A DNA stretch of 33,578 nucleotides from Methanobacteriota archaeon (lineage in GTDB: Archaea; Thermoplasmatota; Poseidoniia; Poseidoniales; Poseidoniaceae): NCBI GenBank assembly GCA_014240385.1, contig JAAZXA010000065.1, positions 1-33,578 of the forward strand, written 5' to 3'. The notes below the pieces were generated by a model. That model made no database searches. It was not told the origin of the DNA and was given only the letters and a program-made list of their open reading frames with translations. Below, piece by piece: positions 25,260 through 33,578 of this stretch. How positions within the stretch are numbered: the stretch's first letter is position 1; the number at the start of each line of letters is the position of its first letter. A program made the position numbers and the translations under genes.

Positions 25260-26327
25260 TCAACCACCGATGTAAGACATCTCTACTTTATCGGGTTTTG
25301 AATGGTTTGAATTACGCAATTCAGAATATCGGTCATCTCTCTTTTGCCAAATATTGATTATTTCTTGTTGGAGTTCTTGATCTGAGATTCCCGAGCGAAC
25401 CAATGGCAATAGGTCATGGCCAGAAGATGAGAATAAACAGGTGTACAATTTTCCATCAACAGAAAGGCGAGCACGACAACAATCTCCACAGAATGGTTGA
25501 CTGACTGATGTAATGAATCCGATGTTCCCTTTTTGGTCTAGATATTTCCAGCGCTTTGCGACTTGTCCTGCTGATTCTGAATCTATTTTGCTGATTGGGT
25601 ATTTTTTAGAAATTACCTGAATCATTTCCGCGGCTGTCATAACCTCCTCCATTTTCCACTCATTAGTCGTGCCAACATCCATGAATTCAATAAAACGTAA
25701 TTCAACTTCAGTACCACGGAAATGTTCAGCTAGTGGTAGTAATTGTGCCTCGTTAACTCCTTTTCTGATTACCGCATTGACCTTAACTGGAAGTCCGGCT
25801 TTGATTGCTGCTTCGATTCCTTGATGAACAGATGAAATTGAAATATCTGTATCTGAAATTTGGGAAAATATCTCTTCATCAATTGCATCAAGGGATACCG
25901 TAACTCTCGATAATCCGGCATTTGCTAGAGCCTCGGCGTGTTTAGGCAATAGTATTCCATTGGTGGTCATGGCAATGTCGATGTCTGGACCAAGCGCAAG
26001 ACGAAGCATGGCTACAAATTCAGATACATCGCGTCTCAATAGCGGTTCGCCACCAGTAAGTCTGATTTTTTGAAGGCCAGATTTACTTAGAGCGACTGCT
26101 GTTTTGCACATCTCCTCATAGGACATTATCATTTCACGAGGTAGGAAATTATGGTCGGGACCAAATAGTTCTCTTGGCATGCAATATGTGCATCTTAGAT
26201 TGCATCTATCTGTAACTGAAATACGCAAGTCCTGCAATGGTCTCGAGAAAGTGTCGAGAAGCGGCAGAGAGCGGACAGATGGCACGGGCCTTGCGTGGCA
26301 TAACTTACTGTTCAATGTACGCACCAT
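25260..26327 (-). CDS. moaA: GTP 3',8-cyclase MoaA (molybdenum cofactor)
   Basis: Radical SAM enzyme starting molybdopterin synthesis from GTP. The N-terminal cluster motif is CNLRCTYC (C42, C46, C49) followed by LTGGEPLLRRD for SAM. The C-terminal cluster is CxxC-x13-C with C280, C283 and C297, binding GTP. It ends in MSYIGG, the double glycine typical of MoaA. ATG 26327 gives 355 residues; a TTG at 26339 is an alternative. It is followed within one base by aroA. No other molybdenum cofactor gene is in the window. Confidence 0.96.
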   Translation of the reverse strand: MVRTLNSKLCHARPVPSVRSLPLLDTFSRPLQDLRISVTDRCNLRCTYCMPRELFGPDHNFLPREMIMSYEEMCKTAVALSKSGLQKIRLTGGEPLLRRDVSEFVAMLRLALGPDIDIAMTTNGILLPKHAEALANAGLSRVTVSLDAIDEEIFSQISDTDISISSVHQGIEAAIKAGLPVKVNAVIRKGVNEAQLLPLAEHFRGTEVELRFIEFMDVGTTNEWKMEEVMTAAEMIQVISKKYPISKIDSESAGQVAKRWKYLDQKGNIGFITSVSQPFCGDCCRARLSVDGKLYTCLFSSSGHDLLPLVRSGISDQELQQEIINIWQKRDDRYSELRNSNHSKPDKVEMSYIGG

Positions 26328-26345
26328 TAGGTACTGCAATCTAGT

Positions 26346-26828
26346 TCACTCTTTGATCATGAATGTAGTGATTACTGATTCAGTATTTTCGTAAAACAAA
26401 GTTACTCTCCAGTTCCCTTCATTAAGGTGATGGTGGGCACTATTGAGGACGAAATAATCTCCTTGAGTGACCGTATAACCTGCATCTGCATCGATAAATG
26501 ATGAATGGGAGCCTACCATCCCATAGACATCTGCTTGACCTGCCCAGATAACAACTGAACTCAAATTTGCCGTCATTGGAATCATTGTCAACCTAACCTT
26601 TGATGGGTCGAGTGGCTTATCTAAGTGGGTGAATGTAATGATATGGTGGCCGTTTGACAATTCTGCAATTGATACACCTCCCCGTGGGCTGATTTTATCC
26701 ACTGAACCAAATGCACCTTGGAACATCACGAAGACCATGCTAGTCAACAATACCGTGATTGCTAAAAGAAGAACTGTTGCGATAACTGGGCTAACTGCCT
26801 CTTCATCTGCCTCAAGCCCCCTCTGCAT
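26346..26828 (-). CDS. Archaeal type IV pilin-like protein
   Basis: 160 residues beginning with a short charged leader (MQRGLEADEE) and then AVSPVIATVLLLAITVLL, the hallmark of the archaeal pilin N-terminal domain: class III signal peptide cleaved by a prepilin peptidase, then a hydrophobic helix that packs in the filament core. The rest is a small beta-rich domain with surface residues. It could form a pilus, or be a FlaG/FlaF-like subunit, but no secretion ATPase or platform gene is in the window. Its start is 117 bases from the KaiC gene start chosen on the other strand. Confidence 0.88.
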   Translation of the reverse strand: MQRGLEADEEAVSPVIATVLLLAITVLLTSMVFVMFQGAFGSVDKISPRGGVSIAELSNGHHIITFTHLDKPLDPSKVRLTMIPMTANLSSVVIWAGQADVYGMVGSHSSFIDADAGYTVTQGDYFVLNSAHHHLNEGNWRVTLFYENTESVITTFMIKE

Positions 26829-26945
26829 CAGATGCGCGTGGGCACTGCTCCCCCTTCAATCAACCGCTTCAGACAACCCCTTAGACAAGCAACACCAACA
26901 CAGCCTTCTTCAACCACCCACGCTGTCGGCCAACCGGTTAACATC

Positions 26946-27725
26946 ATGCAATCCACTTCCTACACCCGTGACAGATGCGTCACAGGAGTTCATGGATTGG
27001 ATGAAATCCTTCGTGGTGGGATTCCATATGGTTCTACTGTACTGGCTGCAGGAACGTGTGGAAGTGGTAAAACTACGCTCGGAATGGAATTCTTAGTAAG
27101 AGGGGCAACAACAGGGGAAGCCTGTGCCCACTTCACTGCAACTGAACCATCTGTAAAACTGCTTGAGAATATCCGCCAGTTCCCATTCTTCGATATGGGG
27201 ATGGTAGATAGTGGTCTGATAAATGTCTTTGATATGGATGTTCTATATTCTTGGCTTGGGCTTGAAAAGGCCTCATTCGACCTCGAAGATGTTCACGCAT
27301 TAATCAAGGCAATAACCGATATTGTCAACACGATAGGGGTGACTCGCTTAGTCATCGATTCAGTCACCACCCTTTGTTATAAGATTAAGAGCGAACAGTT
27401 GATTCGGGATTTCCTCTTTACATTGGGGAAAAAACTGGCAACTCTTGGCTGTACTACTATTTTGATTTCTGAAATTACCTCTGCAACTGAAAATGCGCAT
27501 TGGTCTTCATTCGGAGTGGAAGAAGCAATTTGTGACGGAATCATTGTCATGGGAGATGTGGAAAGAATGGGCCATCTATTGCGTTTCCTTCAAGTTGTAA
27601 AGATGCGTGGAACATCTCATAGCAGAGCAAAAAATACTCTTGAACTAACTCCGCTTGGAGTAATGCTAACACCGATGCTGAAATGGGGCTCAAATGTAGA
27701 CAATAAACAAGGAGGGTGGGGTTGA
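26946..27725 (+). CDS. KaiC/RAD55-family ATPase (active member of trio)
   Basis: RecA-superfamily KaiC-like protein. The domain opens with CVTGVHGLDEILRGGIPYGS, then Walker A GTCGSGKTT at 36-44, a TATEPS segment with a candidate catalytic Glu, and Walker B LVIDS (D138), ending in a KMRGTSHS-type region typical of KaiC. The frame extends to ATG 26832, but those 38 extra residues are low-complexity Pro/Thr/Ser and would leave three bases before the divergent pilin. ATG 26946 is therefore preferred, though no ribosome binding site supports either. Archaeal relatives include FlaH and other signalling ATPases. Partners are probably the two downstream paralogues. Confidence 0.85.
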   Translation: MQSTSYTRDRCVTGVHGLDEILRGGIPYGSTVLAAGTCGSGKTTLGMEFLVRGATTGEACAHFTATEPSVKLLENIRQFPFFDMGMVDSGLINVFDMDVLYSWLGLEKASFDLEDVHALIKAITDIVNTIGVTRLVIDSVTTLCYKIKSEQLIRDFLFTLGKKLATLGCTTILISEITSATENAHWSSFGVEEAICDGIIVMGDVERMGHLLRFLQVVKMRGTSHSRAKNTLELTPLGVMLTPMLKWGSNVDNKQGGWG

Positions 27726-27727
27726 AA

Positions 27728-28309
27728 ATGGAATTAGATCAACGTATCGCAGAACAATTGACTGAGGTCTCATTGAATAGTTCGGTCCAAGTTAGGTGTG
27801 GCACATCCAATGCATTCATGGTTACCGCTAGTGTCATAGTCCCATTATTACATTCATTTGAAATGGGAGGAGTATACATTTCTGCAAGCCGAGGAGCGGC
27901 GGAAACAATTGATGCGCTCGAAGCTCTTGGGCTGTCAACTGAACACATTCACTTCATTGACTTAGTTTCTTCAGGATTCCTCGGAGGTACTGAAGTTGAG
28001 CACAAGAATATCTCATTCGTAGATTCTCCAATCATGCTTGAAAGCGTCTTACTGCGCACCCTTTATCATTTGAGAACAACGGATAATGAGAGGAACTTCG
28101 TATTTTTAGACAGTGTCAATGCGTTAGCGATTTACAATGAAGAAAGAATGCTTGCTGAATATCTTCATACTTTCATCAATACATTTAGAAATCGTGAAGT
28201 TCTAACTGTTATTCTAAACGTTCCAGACCAAACTCCACCAAGTGTCTTGGCAAATATGGATCTTTATTGCACAGATCTAGTTGACAGGGGACAGGTAGTC
28301 ATACATTGA
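27728..28309 (+). CDS. KaiC-like protein with lost P-loop (second of trio)
   Basis: 193 residues with the layout of a RecA/KaiC fold but no phosphate-binding loop. Where Walker A is expected the sequence reads CGTSNAFMV (24-32) without GK[ST]. A Walker B-like strand FVFLDSVNAL (D128) is kept. It is therefore probably unable to hydrolyse ATP. Start is ambiguous: GTG 27716, TTG 27722 or ATG 27728. AAGGAGG at 27709-27715 is well spaced for TTG but 12 bases from ATG. It overlaps or abuts the previous gene, so it is co-translated. Likely a pseudoenzyme partner of the upstream ATPase; this is inference. Confidence 0.82.
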   Translation: MELDQRIAEQLTEVSLNSSVQVRCGTSNAFMVTASVIVPLLHSFEMGGVYISASRGAAETIDALEALGLSTEHIHFIDLVSSGFLGGTEVEHKNISFVDSPIMLESVLLRTLYHLRTTDNERNFVFLDSVNALAIYNEERMLAEYLHTFINTFRNREVLTVILNVPDQTPPSVLANMDLYCTDLVDRGQVVIH

Positions 28310-28318
28310 GGCGATTAA

Positions 28319-29128
28319 ATGGCATCCAAAGATAATTTAGTATTCGACTCCGATGACGAAGAATATTTCGGTGAAGCAGGGAGTTTTGGTGTTCCAAAAT
28401 TCGATATTGAGATGCGCGGAGGTATCCCCAGGGGTTTTACAGTCGTGTGTATCGTCGAAACTGGCGCTGGTGCTGAATTATTCGCTAAACAGTTTTCATC
28501 GCCTGCTGAAGAGCCAGAAAATACACTTTATGTTTCAACTTCAGAGTCGGCCAAGGAAATTCTTCGTGTGTTCCATAAATATGGCTGGCCAGATGACATC
28601 AATGTCCGAACTATTGGAGAAGAATACAATGAAAGGGTACTGGAAAAGGAATTGCAGGCCAGCCGGTACAGACTACAGGGTTTTGGCATGAAAGATATTC
28701 AGACTTTGGCCCAAACTAGATTCGTAGATGATGAATCAGATGATTTCCTAACCGAATTAACAAATGAAATAATGACATTAAAGCCTTATTTCAGAGCCGT
28801 TGTTGACAATATGGATTTCTTCTTTCAAAGGAATGACCATTCAAAAGTGGTCTCAATGCTGAGGATGATGCAAGCCCACACTCAGATGATGAGAGGATTG
28901 TTATTGATGACAGTAAGTAAAGATACGATAACAAAAGCAACTGAATCTGAAATCTCAATGATCGCTGACATGGTCCTTCGGTTCGAAGTATTCATGGTCG
29001 GAACAGAATTCGAAACTCGAATGGTTATCAAGAAATTTAGAAATGCACCTGAGAATTTGGCTGTCATCACCTACCGTGTGACTCCAGAAGAGGGTATCAC
29101 TCCAGAGACAGTACAGCGTATTGCTTAA
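28319..29128 (+). CDS. KaiC-like protein with lost P-loop (third of trio)
   Basis: 269 residues with an acidic N-terminal extension (DSDDEEYFGE) and then a KaiC-like opening, FGVPKFDIEMRGGIPRGF. The P-loop position reads ETGAGAELF (47-55), lacking the GK[ST]. A Walker B-like strand AVVDNM (D163) and a C-terminal MVIKKFR segment match KaiC relatives. Probably non-catalytic. GAGGCG precedes ATG 28319 by six bases. It ends the trio and is followed by an oligo-T tract. No named family is recognised. Confidence 0.82.
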   Translation: MASKDNLVFDSDDEEYFGEAGSFGVPKFDIEMRGGIPRGFTVVCIVETGAGAELFAKQFSSPAEEPENTLYVSTSESAKEILRVFHKYGWPDDINVRTIGEEYNERVLEKELQASRYRLQGFGMKDIQTLAQTRFVDDESDDFLTELTNEIMTLKPYFRAVVDNMDFFFQRNDHSKVVSMLRMMQAHTQMMRGLLLMTVSKDTITKATESEISMIADMVLRFEVFMVGTEFETRMVIKKFRNAPENLAVITYRVTPEEGITPETVQRIA

Positions 29129-29176
29129 GCAAGAAACAAATTACTATTGTCAGTAAGTCAAAAGTGAATGTGGCTG

Positions 29177-29183
29177 TTTTTTT
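29177..29183 (+). terminator. Oligo-T terminator after the KaiC-like trio
   Basis: TGGCTG followed by seven T lies about 50 bases after the last stop of the trio, in the short convergent gap with the lamin-tail gene. Archaeal RNA polymerase terminates at such T tracts without a strong hairpin. Confidence 0.5.
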
Positions 29184-30267
29184 AATCGCCAGGTGTTGGT
29201 GAACTTTCGGCATCCCACGAATCGGTATCCATCGGCTCGCCACCATTCCACACTAAGCTGCTGCCAGTAGGTAGGGTCCAAGTGGTATCCCACTCGACTT
29301 CCATCACCATCTTCTCCCCTACGTTATTCCTATTTGCATGAGTTAATTGTAATCTTCCGATGCTGTCCCCTAATCCCTCAATCGCTCCTACTCCCAATAG
29401 TCCAACTGTTGAGCCGTCATAGATCCAACTTGCATTACCCGCTTCTTGAGAAGGAGGATGTCCACTCAATAATACATGGGCTCCACCAGGGATTGTACCG
29501 TTTTTGAAAAGCACCGAGGCTGTACCGTAACCAGGAGTTGATCTCTCTACACCCCAGCCTTCCATCTCTACAGCAAAGCCATTTGGATTATACAACTCGA
29601 TCCATTCAGGTCCACCATCAGCGGGCCTCGGAATAAATTCAGAAATTTCAATTTCGGTAAAACCTCGATACCCATCATGGACCTCAAGGGTCACCCTTAC
29701 TTTTTCATCATTCAAAGAAAAACTTCGGCTTGCGGTTGCGCTATCTCTTGCTTCACTTCTTGGTGTACCATCATCAAATAGCAGCATTCCTACTCTATTT
29801 TGGTCATCGGATTCGATGACTTTTACCATTAATCTAATATTCACATTACTGTCTAAACCAATTCCATTAGTTAGTTGGTATTCAGTTACATTGGATAATG
29901 CAGCCAACTTTAATGCATCTATTCCTCCTGACGAGGAAAGTAATCCCGGTAATACATCACCTTGTGCAAGGATTGAAGATGGAACGAGGTGCCAATCAGT
30001 GGTCGCATTATTCAATTGCCTCGTTTCATTAACAATTGGAGTGAACCAACCAGTTGAATCTGTGAGCATCGACAAACCGCTAACTGCGGCCTCATCAAGG
30101 CGGTCGGTGGTAGGATCATATGGCCCAAGTGTCAATTGGGCAAGGGAAAGGAAGGCAGTTACAATCATCAAAAACAAAACAAACGCAGTGAGGAATTCGA
30201 TGACTGCAGTCATCGCCGAATCGTCCTCTCGCAGATTTGTTGCGACGACTACTGAACTACTCTGCAT
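29182..30267 (-). CDS. Membrane-anchored protein with lamin-tail domain
   Basis: A 361-residue protein. A short leader (NLREDDSAM) and hydrophobic helix at 20-45 (AVIEFLTAFVLFLMIVTAFL) resemble a pilin-type or anchor segment. A beta-rich extracellular region follows. At ~203-300 lies a lamin-tail domain: ISEFIPRPADGGPEWIELYN, the MEGWGV strand and a GGAHVLLSG turn, the usual LTD blocks. Several Asn-x-Ser/Thr sites are present. The frame extends to GTG 30327, but ATG 30267 has GAGGAGG four bases upstream. It is divergent from the large surface protein and convergent with the KaiC trio. Confidence 0.8.
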   Translation of the reverse strand: MQSSSVVVATNLREDDSAMTAVIEFLTAFVLFLMIVTAFLSLAQLTLGPYDPTTDRLDEAAVSGLSMLTDSTGWFTPIVNETRQLNNATTDWHLVPSSILAQGDVLPGLLSSSGGIDALKLAALSNVTEYQLTNGIGLDSNVNIRLMVKVIESDDQNRVGMLLFDDGTPRSEARDSATASRSFSLNDEKVRVTLEVHDGYRGFTEIEISEFIPRPADGGPEWIELYNPNGFAVEMEGWGVERSTPGYGTASVLFKNGTIPGGAHVLLSGHPPSQEAGNASWIYDGSTVGLLGVGAIEGLGDSIGRLQLTHANRNNVGEKMVMEVEWDTTWTLPTGSSLVWNGGEPMDTDSWDAESSPTPGD

Positions 30268-30410
30268 TGCCCCTCCTCGGGCTATGCTGAGCGCGACTCC
30301 ATGATGAGGGTTGGGTTTGTATTGCACTCCATAATTAGTGTATTACAACAACACTGTGACAACATGCACAACCGATTGATATTTGAGGAACCGATGGAAG
30401 GAGTGTAGTG

Positions 30411-33383
30411 ATGTATGGTGCGTCCGCGACGAATGCCACCTCAATAAATGGCAGAAAAAGTGCACTGAGTATTGTAATTCTAATGCTCTTTTCCCTTTTT
30501 GCAGGAGTTCTTTCTGTTCAAACAGTTGCTGCAGCAGCCGCAGGTGATTTGGCACTATCTTCCCCTGAATCACCACTTGAAAATGGAAACTATTCTAGAT
30601 ATGATTCAATTCCAATGGAAATTGAAGTTTGGAACAAAGATATTGTCCCCTTATCTGGTTCAAGGACTATCAGATGGTATGCTTGTTCTGGAGATCATGT
30701 GGACTCAGGTTGCCCAAACCAAGGCCGCTCAACTGGTATCTCATCAGTTGCAGGAATTGGAGTAAATGAAAAGGTGCTCGTCTCCTTCCCAACTCCATTC
30801 TATCCTGATGAATCAGAAATAGGAATCCACACTGTTGAGTTCCTATTTGAGGAATTTGACTCTAATGATGATGATGACATTATCCGATTCAATTTCTGGA
30901 TAGCAGAGGAATTATTCGATATTGTCATGGATGATGAACATGATATGCGGCCTGCAAATTCAACCTTTGCAATTTATGAAGATGAATATGTCTACAATTC
31001 TAATACCGATTATCCAATGTATGCCAAGGGAGTATCCAATAATTGTGTTGGCTGTACTTTCGATGTTGAAATGGGATGGAGGCTTGTGACTGATAATGGT
31101 AGTATTGTGGCCGAGAATACAACCAATATCTCTGATTTCTCTGAGTGGGGTCAACAATACTTCAATCGAAGCCTACCAAACTTAAGTTCCCCAGAAACCG
31201 GAAGGTTCACCTTGCAAATCGGTGTTTTCAATTCAACTGCCGAAGATGCAAATGGCAATCCAAGTTCAGACCTAAATTTATTCAATGATATTATAGAATA
31301 TGAAGTCGTCTTCAACAACAATATTGATTTGACAATCGAGAGTATGTATCCTGACTACAAATATGATAGTTTGGAATATTATTACGGTAATGAATCAGTT
31401 GCTGTAGAGGTTGTAAATAATGGCAATATTTCTTCAGAAGAAACAACCTTATTCCTCGAATTATTCCTTAGTGACTCTTCGCCTGCAGAGATACCATGGG
31501 AATGTAATCTGCCCGTATTATTTCCACGTCAGTCCTACAAATGCTTGTTTGACCTGACAGTTATCGGTGATTACATCTTAAATGCGAGTATAACAACTAC
31601 TTTTAGTTCTGGAGATGATGAGAACGGAAATGATAACTGGCTTTACGAACAAATCACGGTTGTCGCTGGAGGTCTTACTCCTTCGATTACTTTGAACCAC
31701 GTATCTGGGTCTTATGATACTGGAGATACTATCGAATTAGTTGGACAAGTGGGTACAACCGCCGCTCAACCACTGAATTACTCTTGGTGGCTTGCTGGGA
31801 TTATTCCCAAAGGTACTGGAAGAGTATTGTATCTTCCAGCCACGGACTTAGGAATGGGGGAGCACGATCTGCAACTTCGTGTTGTTGATGCACTTGCAAA
31901 TGTTGCTAGCAGTAGCCGTAAGATTACTATTTACAATCGTACTGCATTAACAGCAGAACCTATTGCCAGTGGTGAGGCTTTGACAACCTCAAATGCTATA
32001 CTTCAGTATCATCAAGAATTACCACGCTTGAATATTGACTATAACTTACCTCGTAATATCAGTCCTTTGATGTTGTTTGAGTTTGATGTAATAAGTACAG
32101 ATGAAAATAAACCTGACCCGCAAGCGCAGGACATCAATTTACAATTAAATTTCTCTTCATTAATCCCTGATTCAGTTCCTCATGATACTCTTCAATTACT
32201 TCATTTAGACTCTTTTGAAGGTGGTTTTTGGAATGAATTAGAATTTCCAGATGAATTTATTTCATACAATAATGATTCATCAAACCTCAGTATTCGCAGT
32301 GGAGGGAAATTCCTGCTCACCGGCGCTTTACCTCCGATTGAAGTGAAAGCTGAAGGTATTAATGTCACACAATTACCAGGGGGATATATTCGATTAGACT
32401 TTGTACCTTCAGGGGATTTAGAAAATGTCTATTTCAGTGGCTGGAAAATTATGAAGAGGGTTAATGACAGAGATGTACCAATGCGCCATCCTGATAATTC
32501 AACTGAAGAACAAGAAACCGAGTATGAAAGGTTGTATTATGTTGCGGATTTGGCCGCTGAAGAGGCAGTTTGGTTTGATCCAAAACCGCTGGATGATGGT
32601 TTTTGTGCTTCTTATGCAATCGTTCCTTTCGACCGTCAAGGAATAACAGATTGGCAGAGAGGTAACATCTCCGGCTGGCAAGGAAGTGGTCTTCCGGACA
32701 TGGCTTGTGGAGATTCAATACCCCCATATAGTGGAGTAACTGGGCTTTCCGCTAGTTATCAATATCGTAACGAAACAAAATGCTACAATGATTACCAAGA
32801 TTGGGATATGTGCTATGTGGTTAATGTGACTTGGAATTGGCCAAGTACCTCGGAATTGTTGAGGTTCAACCTTTACAGACTTGAAATAATGCCGAATGAA
32901 AGCATGAATTTTACATTTATGGAGCCCTTAGCAGTTAACCTCTCAGGAGTGGCAGGGAGCAGTGGATATTGGAATGAAACTTCGTTCGATGGCATCCTAC
33001 CTAACCACACATTCTTCTATGTACTCGCGCCTATTGATGAGGTTGGGAATATAAATCTTCAACCAGGAACCGTTAGTGCTTCTTTCACAAAAGTTAGGAT
33101 TGAAAATGATTTTTGGAAATATAATCAGCATGTCATCCCAGTTCCACCACCCCCTGAAGAGCCTCCATATGGTATCGAATACCTTGGAGAATTGAAATCG
33201 TGGATGGATGATTCACGCTTCCAAACTATTGGTCTGACCGCTTTAGCAATATTTGTTATCAATCTAATAACCTTGCCAATCCTACTCCAGAAGCGCAAGA
33301 AAATTAAAGTCAAGATTGCAAAACAGAACCCTGGTAACGATGAGGATGAATTAGAAGACGATTTAGCCGGATTCTTCACCTAA
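30411..33383 (+). CDS. Large surface glycoprotein-like protein with C-terminal anchor
   Basis: 990 residues, no named family. An N-terminal signal peptide (hydrophobic segment around SIVILMLFSLFAGVLSV then a run of alanines) is followed by repeated beta-sandwich modules: a CARDB-like domain at ~300-400, a PKD-like module at ~424-510, and a fibronectin-III-like region near 790-900 with cysteines. Many Asn-x-Ser/Thr sequons suggest N-glycosylation. A membrane helix at ~938-960 and a basic, then acidic tail close the protein. GGAAGGAG lies seven bases before ATG 30411; an adjacent GTG at 30408 is less likely. Probably an S-layer-like or adhesin-type surface protein. Confidence 0.85.
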   Translation: MYGASATNATSINGRKSALSIVILMLFSLFAGVLSVQTVAAAAAGDLALSSPESPLENGNYSRYDSIPMEIEVWNKDIVPLSGSRTIRWYACSGDHVDSGCPNQGRSTGISSVAGIGVNEKVLVSFPTPFYPDESEIGIHTVEFLFEEFDSNDDDDIIRFNFWIAEELFDIVMDDEHDMRPANSTFAIYEDEYVYNSNTDYPMYAKGVSNNCVGCTFDVEMGWRLVTDNGSIVAENTTNISDFSEWGQQYFNRSLPNLSSPETGRFTLQIGVFNSTAEDANGNPSSDLNLFNDIIEYEVVFNNNIDLTIESMYPDYKYDSLEYYYGNESVAVEVVNNGNISSEETTLFLELFLSDSSPAEIPWECNLPVLFPRQSYKCLFDLTVIGDYILNASITTTFSSGDDENGNDNWLYEQITVVAGGLTPSITLNHVSGSYDTGDTIELVGQVGTTAAQPLNYSWWLAGIIPKGTGRVLYLPATDLGMGEHDLQLRVVDALANVASSSRKITIYNRTALTAEPIASGEALTTSNAILQYHQELPRLNIDYNLPRNISPLMLFEFDVISTDENKPDPQAQDINLQLNFSSLIPDSVPHDTLQLLHLDSFEGGFWNELEFPDEFISYNNDSSNLSIRSGGKFLLTGALPPIEVKAEGINVTQLPGGYIRLDFVPSGDLENVYFSGWKIMKRVNDRDVPMRHPDNSTEEQETEYERLYYVADLAAEEAVWFDPKPLDDGFCASYAIVPFDRQGITDWQRGNISGWQGSGLPDMACGDSIPPYSGVTGLSASYQYRNETKCYNDYQDWDMCYVVNVTWNWPSTSELLRFNLYRLEIMPNESMNFTFMEPLAVNLSGVAGSSGYWNETSFDGILPNHTFFYVLAPIDEVGNINLQPGTVSASFTKVRIENDFWKYNQHVIPVPPPPEEPPYGIEYLGELKSWMDDSRFQTIGLTALAIFVINLITLPILLQKRKKIKVKIAKQNPGNDEDELEDDLAGFFT

Positions 33384-33431
33384 TTTGAGAACCGATGGCT
33401 TCATGACAGGGTCGTCGGTGGTCGGGCCACT

Positions 33432-33517
33432 GCGATGATCGCATAGCCTGGCCATTGCGCCGGATTGCTAATCCGGTGGGTCTACCCACGGGAGTTCGAA
33501 TCTCCCTCATCGCGCCA
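33432..33517 (+). tRNA. tRNA-Ser(GCU)
   Basis: Acceptor GCGATGA (33432-33438) pairs with TCATCGC (33507-33513), discriminator G, then encoded CCA (33515-33517). The anticodon stem CCGGA/TCCGG encloses TTGCTAA with anticodon GCT at 33467-33469. A long variable arm (TGGG/CCCA type) identifies a class II serine tRNA. The T arm GGGAG-TTCGAAT-CTCCC is canonical. No intron is seen. Confidence 0.95.
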
Positions 33518-33578
33518 TGTGTAAAAACGCGACACTGAACCGCTATACGTGTGTAGAAAAAATAGGGTGTTTTTGCGG

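Noticed and set aside
26832-26945. N-terminal 38-residue extension of the first KaiC gene
   Set aside because: Low-complexity, outside the KaiC domain, and would leave only three bases to the divergent pilin start; kept as an alternative.
26346-29128. Archaellum operon with FlaH
   Set aside because: No FlaI ATPase, FlaJ platform or multiple archaellins are present; KaiC similarity alone is not enough.
1-33578. CRISPR arrays, insertion sequences or prophage
   Set aside because: No regularly spaced repeats, transposase or phage genes are seen; the content is mostly housekeeping plus surface genes.

Overview
The window is a gene-dense piece of an archaeal chromosome. Archaeal markers include aIF2-gamma, ribosomal proteins S6e and L10e, an Orc1/Cdc6 initiator, Dph2, a DUF357 protein, KaiC-type ATPases and an archaeal pilin-type signal peptide. 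Bacterial-looking genes sit among them: a class II HMG-CoA reductase and a MutS-MutL pair whose MutL carries the endonuclease motif. This mixture, with acidic proteins and large sequon-rich surface proteins, suggests a Thermoplasmatota lineage, most likely a marine group II or III type (Poseidoniales-like). That placement is inferred from gene content, not from a search.

Layout. Bases 1-135 hold a tiny zinc-knuckle ORF. Bases 268-6034 are a translationally coupled smc-scpA-scpB operon (condensin). HMG-CoA reductase (5996-7279, minus) converges on scpB and overlaps its 3' end. A 301-base AT-rich intergenic region (7280-7580) carries a striking cluster of GCGTTAAT-type repeats. It is followed by a plus-strand unit: a degenerate AAA/winged-helix protein, a beta-propeller-like protein and a DUF357 protein. 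From 18207 back to 10482 runs a long minus-strand information-processing block: membrane protein, L10e, hypoxanthine phosphoribosyltransferase, Dph2, Orc1/Cdc6, S6e, aIF2-gamma, PIN nuclease and an HTH regulator. mutS-mutL (18389-23033) and a SAP/zinc-ribbon membrane protein follow on plus. EPSP synthase, MoaA and a pilin are on minus (24034-26828).

Bases 26946-29128 encode three consecutive KaiC-like proteins, of which only the first keeps a P-loop. This trio lies between the pilin and a membrane-anchored lamin-tail-domain protein. A roughly 990-residue surface protein and tRNA-Ser(GCU) close the window.

How the genes may work together. SMC, ScpA and ScpB form the condensin complex. The disordered acidic tails of SMC and ScpB share a short motif pair (ELPL followed by GLAER) with the linker of the nearby AAA/winged-helix protein. 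This suggests a common docking partner and possibly a functional link between that uncharacterised protein and condensin. The KaiC trio flanked by pilin-like and surface genes looks like a candidate undescribed surface-structure or signalling system.
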